This document shows, in pieces, positions 6,524 to 8,662 of a DNA stretch of 8,662 nucleotides (positions are counted from its first letter, which is position 1; each line of letters starts with the position of its first letter). The notes below the pieces were generated by a model that saw only the letters and a program-made list of their open reading frames with translations, was not told where the DNA came from and did not search any database. The DNA is taken from the NCBI GenBank assembly GCA_023422555.1, contig JAFAGQ010000040.1, positions 1-8,662 of the forward strand, in the 5' to 3' direction. This stretch comes from Pseudomonadota bacterium. Lineage in GTDB: Bacteria > Pseudomonadota > Gammaproteobacteria > Burkholderiales > Burkholderiaceae_B. Both the position numbers and the translations under genes were made by a program.

Positions 6524-6538
6524 CCGTGTTTCCCGCGC

Positions 6539-7552
6539 CTATTGACGTCCTGTCAGAATCTTCGCTGCTTCAATAGAAAAATACGTCAGGATGCCATCTG
6601 CGCCCGCACGTTTGAAGCACATCAACGATTCCATCATCACCTTGTCATGGTCCAGCCAGCCGTTCTGTGCGGCCGCCTTGATCATGGCGTACTCGCCGCT
6701 GACCTGATAGGCGTAGGTGGGCACGCGGAACGTCTCTTTCACATCCCTGACGATATCCAGATACGGCATGCCTGGTTTCACCATCACCATATCCGCACCT
6801 TCGCGAATATCGGCAGCGATTTCACGCAGCGCCTCATTGCGATTGGCCGGATCCATCTGATAGGTCATTTTATTGGACTTGCCCAGGTTGCTGGCCGATC
6901 CCACGGCATCGCGGAATGGTCCGTAGAAGGCACTGGCGTACTTGGCGGAATACGCCATAATTCGCGTATAGATCAGCTTCTCCTGCTCCAGCGCCTGGCG
7001 GATGGCGCCGATACGGCCGTCCATCATGTCGCTGGGCGCCACATAGTCGGCACCCGCGTGCGCCTGAACCAGCGCCTGTTTCAGCAGAATCTCGGTGGTT
7101 TCGTCGTTCAGGACATAGCCGTTCTCGTCCAGCACGCCGTCCTGGCCATGACTGGTGTAAGGGTCCAGCGCCACGTCGCACAGAACGCCCAGTTCCGGAA
7201 ACTCTTTCTTCAGCAGGGCAATGGTGCGTGGAATCAGGCCGTCTTCGTGCGTCGCCGCAATGCCGTCAGGCGTTTTGATCTCAGGATCAATGGACGGAAA
7301 CAGCGCCATCACAGGAATACCCAGAGACACACAGGTTTCGGCCACGGGCAGGATGGTATCAGGACTGTATCGATGCACGCCCGGCATAGAGGCTACAGCT
7401 TCCGTGACCCCTTTGCCTTCCTTCAGAAAAACCGGGTAGATCAGGTCGTTAACGGTAAGCACATTTTCCTGGACCAGCCTGCGCGAGAAATCGTCGCGGC
7501 GATTGCGACGGGGGCGGGATGCAGGAAAATCGGCGGTAATAATTGAGCTCAT
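6539..7552 (-). CDS. hemB: Delta-aminolevulinic acid dehydratase (porphobilinogen synthase)
   Basis: 337 residues, the usual length. It condenses two 5-aminolevulinate molecules into porphobilinogen, the second common step of heme synthesis, in the cytoplasm. The two active-site lysines are K204 (MAYSAKYASAFYGPF) and K259 (MVMVKPGMPYLD). The metal loop reads DVALDPYTSHGQDG (126-139), with aspartates where zinc enzymes have cysteines. This is the magnesium-type, Pseudomonas-like form. The N-terminal arm FPASRPRRNRRDDFSRRL (about 9-26) is typical of the octameric enzymes. It lies 83 bases downstream of engB on the same strand and probably shares its transcript, although the gap holds a phased 11-base repeat that could be a control site. 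Only a weak GGA-type ribosome site precedes the ATG. Confidence 0.97.
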   Translation of the reverse strand: MSSIITADFPASRPRRNRRDDFSRRLVQENVLTVNDLIYPVFLKEGKGVTEAVASMPGVHRYSPDTILPVAETCVSLGIPVMALFPSIDPEIKTPDGIAATHEDGLIPRTIALLKKEFPELGVLCDVALDPYTSHGQDGVLDENGYVLNDETTEILLKQALVQAHAGADYVAPSDMMDGRIGAIRQALEQEKLIYTRIMAYSAKYASAFYGPFRDAVGSASNLGKSNKMTYQMDPANRNEALREIAADIREGADMVMVKPGMPYLDIVRDVKETFRVPTYAYQVSGEYAMIKAAAQNGWLDHDKVMMESLMCFKRAGADGILTYFSIEAAKILTGRQ

Positions 7553-7565
7553 GATGGTATCCGTA

Positions 7566-7620
7566 ATGCAGAGGTATTGCAGATGAAATGCAGTGGTAAT
7601 GCACTGTTAAAGCACAGAAA
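7566..7620. repeat. 11-base phased tandem repeat upstream of hemB
   Basis: Five consecutive 11-base units: ATGCAGAGGTA (7566-7576), TTGCAGATGAA (7577-7587), ATGCAGTGGTA (7588-7598), ATGCACTGTTA (7599-7609) and AAGCACAGAAA (7610-7620). Seen as larger units, the 16-base blocks at 7566-7581 and 7588-7603 differ at two bases and are 22 bases apart. The array ends 13 bases before the hemB start codon as read on the hemB strand. The units sit on one face of the helix, as expected for an operator array, but polymerase slippage is an equally simple origin. Confidence 0.75.
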
Positions 7621-7635
7621 AGACAGCGGGCGCCG

Positions 7636-8259
7636 TCAGGGCACAACCTGGGGTGAAATCCAGTTCACGATGCTCTGATCGGCTTCTTCCAGCCCGATGC
7701 GCTGGGTGGCGGAAAAAGGCACGGCATTAAGCGCACCAATATCGGCCAGTTCCTTTTTCACCGCGAAAACGGCCTTGATGCGCTGACCGTAGGGCAGCTT
7801 GTCGGCCTTGGTCAGCAGCGCCAGCACTGGTTTGCCCGACGGGGCGATCCAGTTGGCCAGACGCCGGTCCAGATCGGTCACCCCGCGGCGAATATCAATC
7901 AGCAGCACCACACCCGCCAGCGACGTGCGCTGACGCAGATAGGCGCCCAGCACTTCTGCCCACTCTTCGCGGGCATCCCGGGCCACAGAAGCGTAGCCGT
8001 AACCCGGCAAATCGGTCAGAAAGCCCAGGGGCTGCTCCGGGTCCAGCGGGTCGGGAATGCCGAAAAGATTGATCAGGCGCGTGCGGCCTGGCGTCTTGCT
8101 TGAAAACGCCAGACGCTTCTGGTTGGTCAATACATTGATGGCTGATGACTTGCCGGCGTTGGAGCGTCCAACGAAACAGACTTCCGGCGCACCAGGCGGC
8201 GGCAGCTGGTCAAGTCGGGCGGCTGACGTGAAAAACGAGGCGCGATGTAATATTGACAC
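7636..8259 (-). CDS. engB: Ribosome biogenesis GTPase EngB (YihA/YsxC)
   Basis: 207 residues from a GTG at 8259. It is an essential-type small GTPase that helps assemble the large ribosomal subunit and is often linked to cell division. All GTPase motifs are visible, numbered from the GTG: G1 GRSNAGKS (31-38), the G2 threonine in TPGRT (56-60), G3 DLPG (83-86), G4 TKAD (150-153) and G5 SAT (183-185). I prefer the GTG start because the protein then begins MSILHRASFF, matching the SxLHRASF start I recall from Bordetella-type EngB, and a GGAA lies just upstream. A TTG at 8274 in the same frame would add five residues and has no ribosome site. It lies upstream of hemB on the same strand and is divergent from the cytochrome gene. 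Confidence 0.95.
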   Translation of the reverse strand: MSILHRASFFTSAARLDQLPPPGAPEVCFVGRSNAGKSSAINVLTNQKRLAFSSKTPGRTRLINLFGIPDPLDPEQPLGFLTDLPGYGYASVARDAREEWAEVLGAYLRQRTSLAGVVLLIDIRRGVTDLDRRLANWIAPSGKPVLALLTKADKLPYGQRIKAVFAVKKELADIGALNAVPFSATQRIGLEEADQSIVNWISPQVVP

Positions 8260-8305
8260 AAAGGGTTCCGGCAAAAAAAGATTCGTCCTCTATTGTATAA
8301 TTGCC

Positions 8306-8322
8306 AGGCATAAAAAATGCCT
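8306..8322. promoter_or_regulatory. Palindrome in the engB/cytochrome divergent promoter region
   Basis: AGGCAT (8306-8311) and ATGCCT (8317-8322) flank AAAAA, a perfect 17-base dyad. A TATAAT sits just before it at 8296-8301 on the plus strand, without a matching -35 at normal spacing. A possible -10 for the cytochrome gene, TATACT, is at 8341-8346. The dyad could be an operator acting in both directions. It lacks a T-run after the stem on either strand, so I do not call it a terminator. Confidence 0.4.
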
Positions 8323-8432
8323 AAATTCACGTTTGAGGTTTATACTTCCGTGTCTGGGAGCATTTATCTTTTAAAATACGGGCCGTGGCTGCACAAGTAC
8401 GCCCCAGATCCAGCGGATCACAGAGGATATTC

Positions 8433-8662
8433 ATGAAGCGAGTTTTAACAAAGATTCTGGTAACCGGCAGCGTTTTGGCTGGTATGGCCTTCGGTACGGT
8501 AGCGTCTGGCGCAGATGCAGCCGCCGGGAAAACTGCCGCTCCTGACGCCGAAAAAGGTGCGGCACTGTACACCAAAGGCGATATGTCCCGTGGCATCCTG
8601 GCCTGTGTGGCCTGTCATGGCGCCAACGGTAACAGTGGTGTCGCCATGTATCCGAATCTTGC
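8433..8662 (+). CDS. c-type cytochrome, probably cytochrome c4-like (partial, 3' end missing)
   Basis: The first 76 codons of a gene cut by the window end. The N-terminus MKRVLTKILVTGSVLAGMAF is a Sec signal peptide, with likely cleavage near residues 27-30 (SGADA/A). The mature part has one heme-attachment motif, CVACH (C58, C61, H62), followed by GANGNSG and YPNLA. Spacing and wording resemble the first domain of di-heme cytochrome c4 proteins; a second CxxCH would lie beyond the window. The product would be a periplasmic electron carrier feeding terminal oxidases. The start is supported by AGAGGA at 8422-8427, with a small hairpin GATCC-AGC-GGATC (8407-8419) just before it. In Bordetella-like genomes I recall a cytochrome gene here followed by ResB/CcsA-type cytochrome c maturation genes. 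Whether that holds here cannot be seen. Confidence 0.9.
   Translation, partial: MKRVLTKILVTGSVLAGMAFGTVASGADAAAGKTAAPDAEKGAALYTKGDMSRGILACVACHGANGNSGVAMYPNL

Larger units (their letters stand above)
6257..6538. other. Convergent galU/hemB intergenic region
   Basis: 282 non-coding bases between two gene ends. It contains a 9-base tandem repeat (6311-6346) interwoven with two inverted repeats (6303-6358), an imperfect hairpin near 6410-6431 (AGGCTCC / GGAG-A-CCT with one bulged A, followed by TTT), and a GC-rich hairpin at 6499-6523. No stem is followed by a good T-run, so the terminators of galU and hemB cannot be assigned with confidence. Confidence 0.6.

Noticed and set aside
6542..7546. 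Long plus-strand open frame opposite hemB
   Set aside because: It mirrors hemB almost end to end, and its translation is rich in His, Arg and Gln with no domain, as expected for antisense of a GC-biased gene.
8260..8274. TTG start of engB five codons upstream
   Set aside because: There is no ribosome site before it, and the GTG start matches the recalled family N-terminus.
8253..8301. TTGACA (8253-8258) and TATAAT (8296-8301) as one promoter
   Set aside because: The spacer is 37 bases, far too long for sigma-70, and TTGACA overlaps the engB start.

Overview
The window looks like chromosomal DNA from a betaproteobacterium of the order Burkholderiales, probably family Alcaligenaceae (Bordetella/Advenella/Castellaniella type). 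Three things support this: the block hemB - engB with a divergent c-type cytochrome gene, which I recall from Bordetella-like genomes; an EngB N-terminus of the SxLHRASF type; and moderate GC coding. The genus is inference. I see no insertion sequence, tRNA, rRNA, CRISPR array or phage gene, so this is mostly ordinary chromosome with one poorly understood secreted module.

Layout. (1) Positions 1-58 hold the first 19 codons of a leftward gene that runs off the window. (2) Positions 59-407 are non-coding, with several short direct and inverted repeats. (3) 408-3322 is a rightward two-gene operon: a DUF1800 protein with an export signal, overlapped by 4 bases (ATGA) by a DUF1501 protein with a Tat signal. 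(4) rmlB (leftward, 3430-4515) and rmlC (rightward, 4813-5367) are divergent, separated by about 300 bases that contain a 19-base degenerate tandem repeat and a consensus -10 box. galU (5420-6256) follows rmlC closely. (5) 6257-6538 is a convergent intergenic region with 9-base repeats and hairpins. (6) engB and hemB run leftward (8259 to 6539), with an 11-base phased repeat between them. (7) A c-type cytochrome gene begins rightward at 8433 and is cut by the window end.

How the genes work together. RmlB, RmlC and GalU make nucleotide sugars (dTDP-4-keto-6-deoxy sugars and UDP-glucose) for surface polysaccharide. rmlA and rmlD, needed for the complete dTDP-rhamnose pathway, are not in the window. 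HemB makes porphobilinogen for heme, and the neighbouring gene encodes a heme protein of the periplasm. EngB is a ribosome-assembly GTPase. The DUF1800/DUF1501 pair encodes two exported proteins of unknown function and is the best candidate here for undescribed biology.

The most unusual thing I could read directly is that nearly every gene boundary carries its own short degenerate tandem repeat. Periods are 10, 21, 19, 9 and 11 bases at five different places, and the sequences are unrelated to one another.
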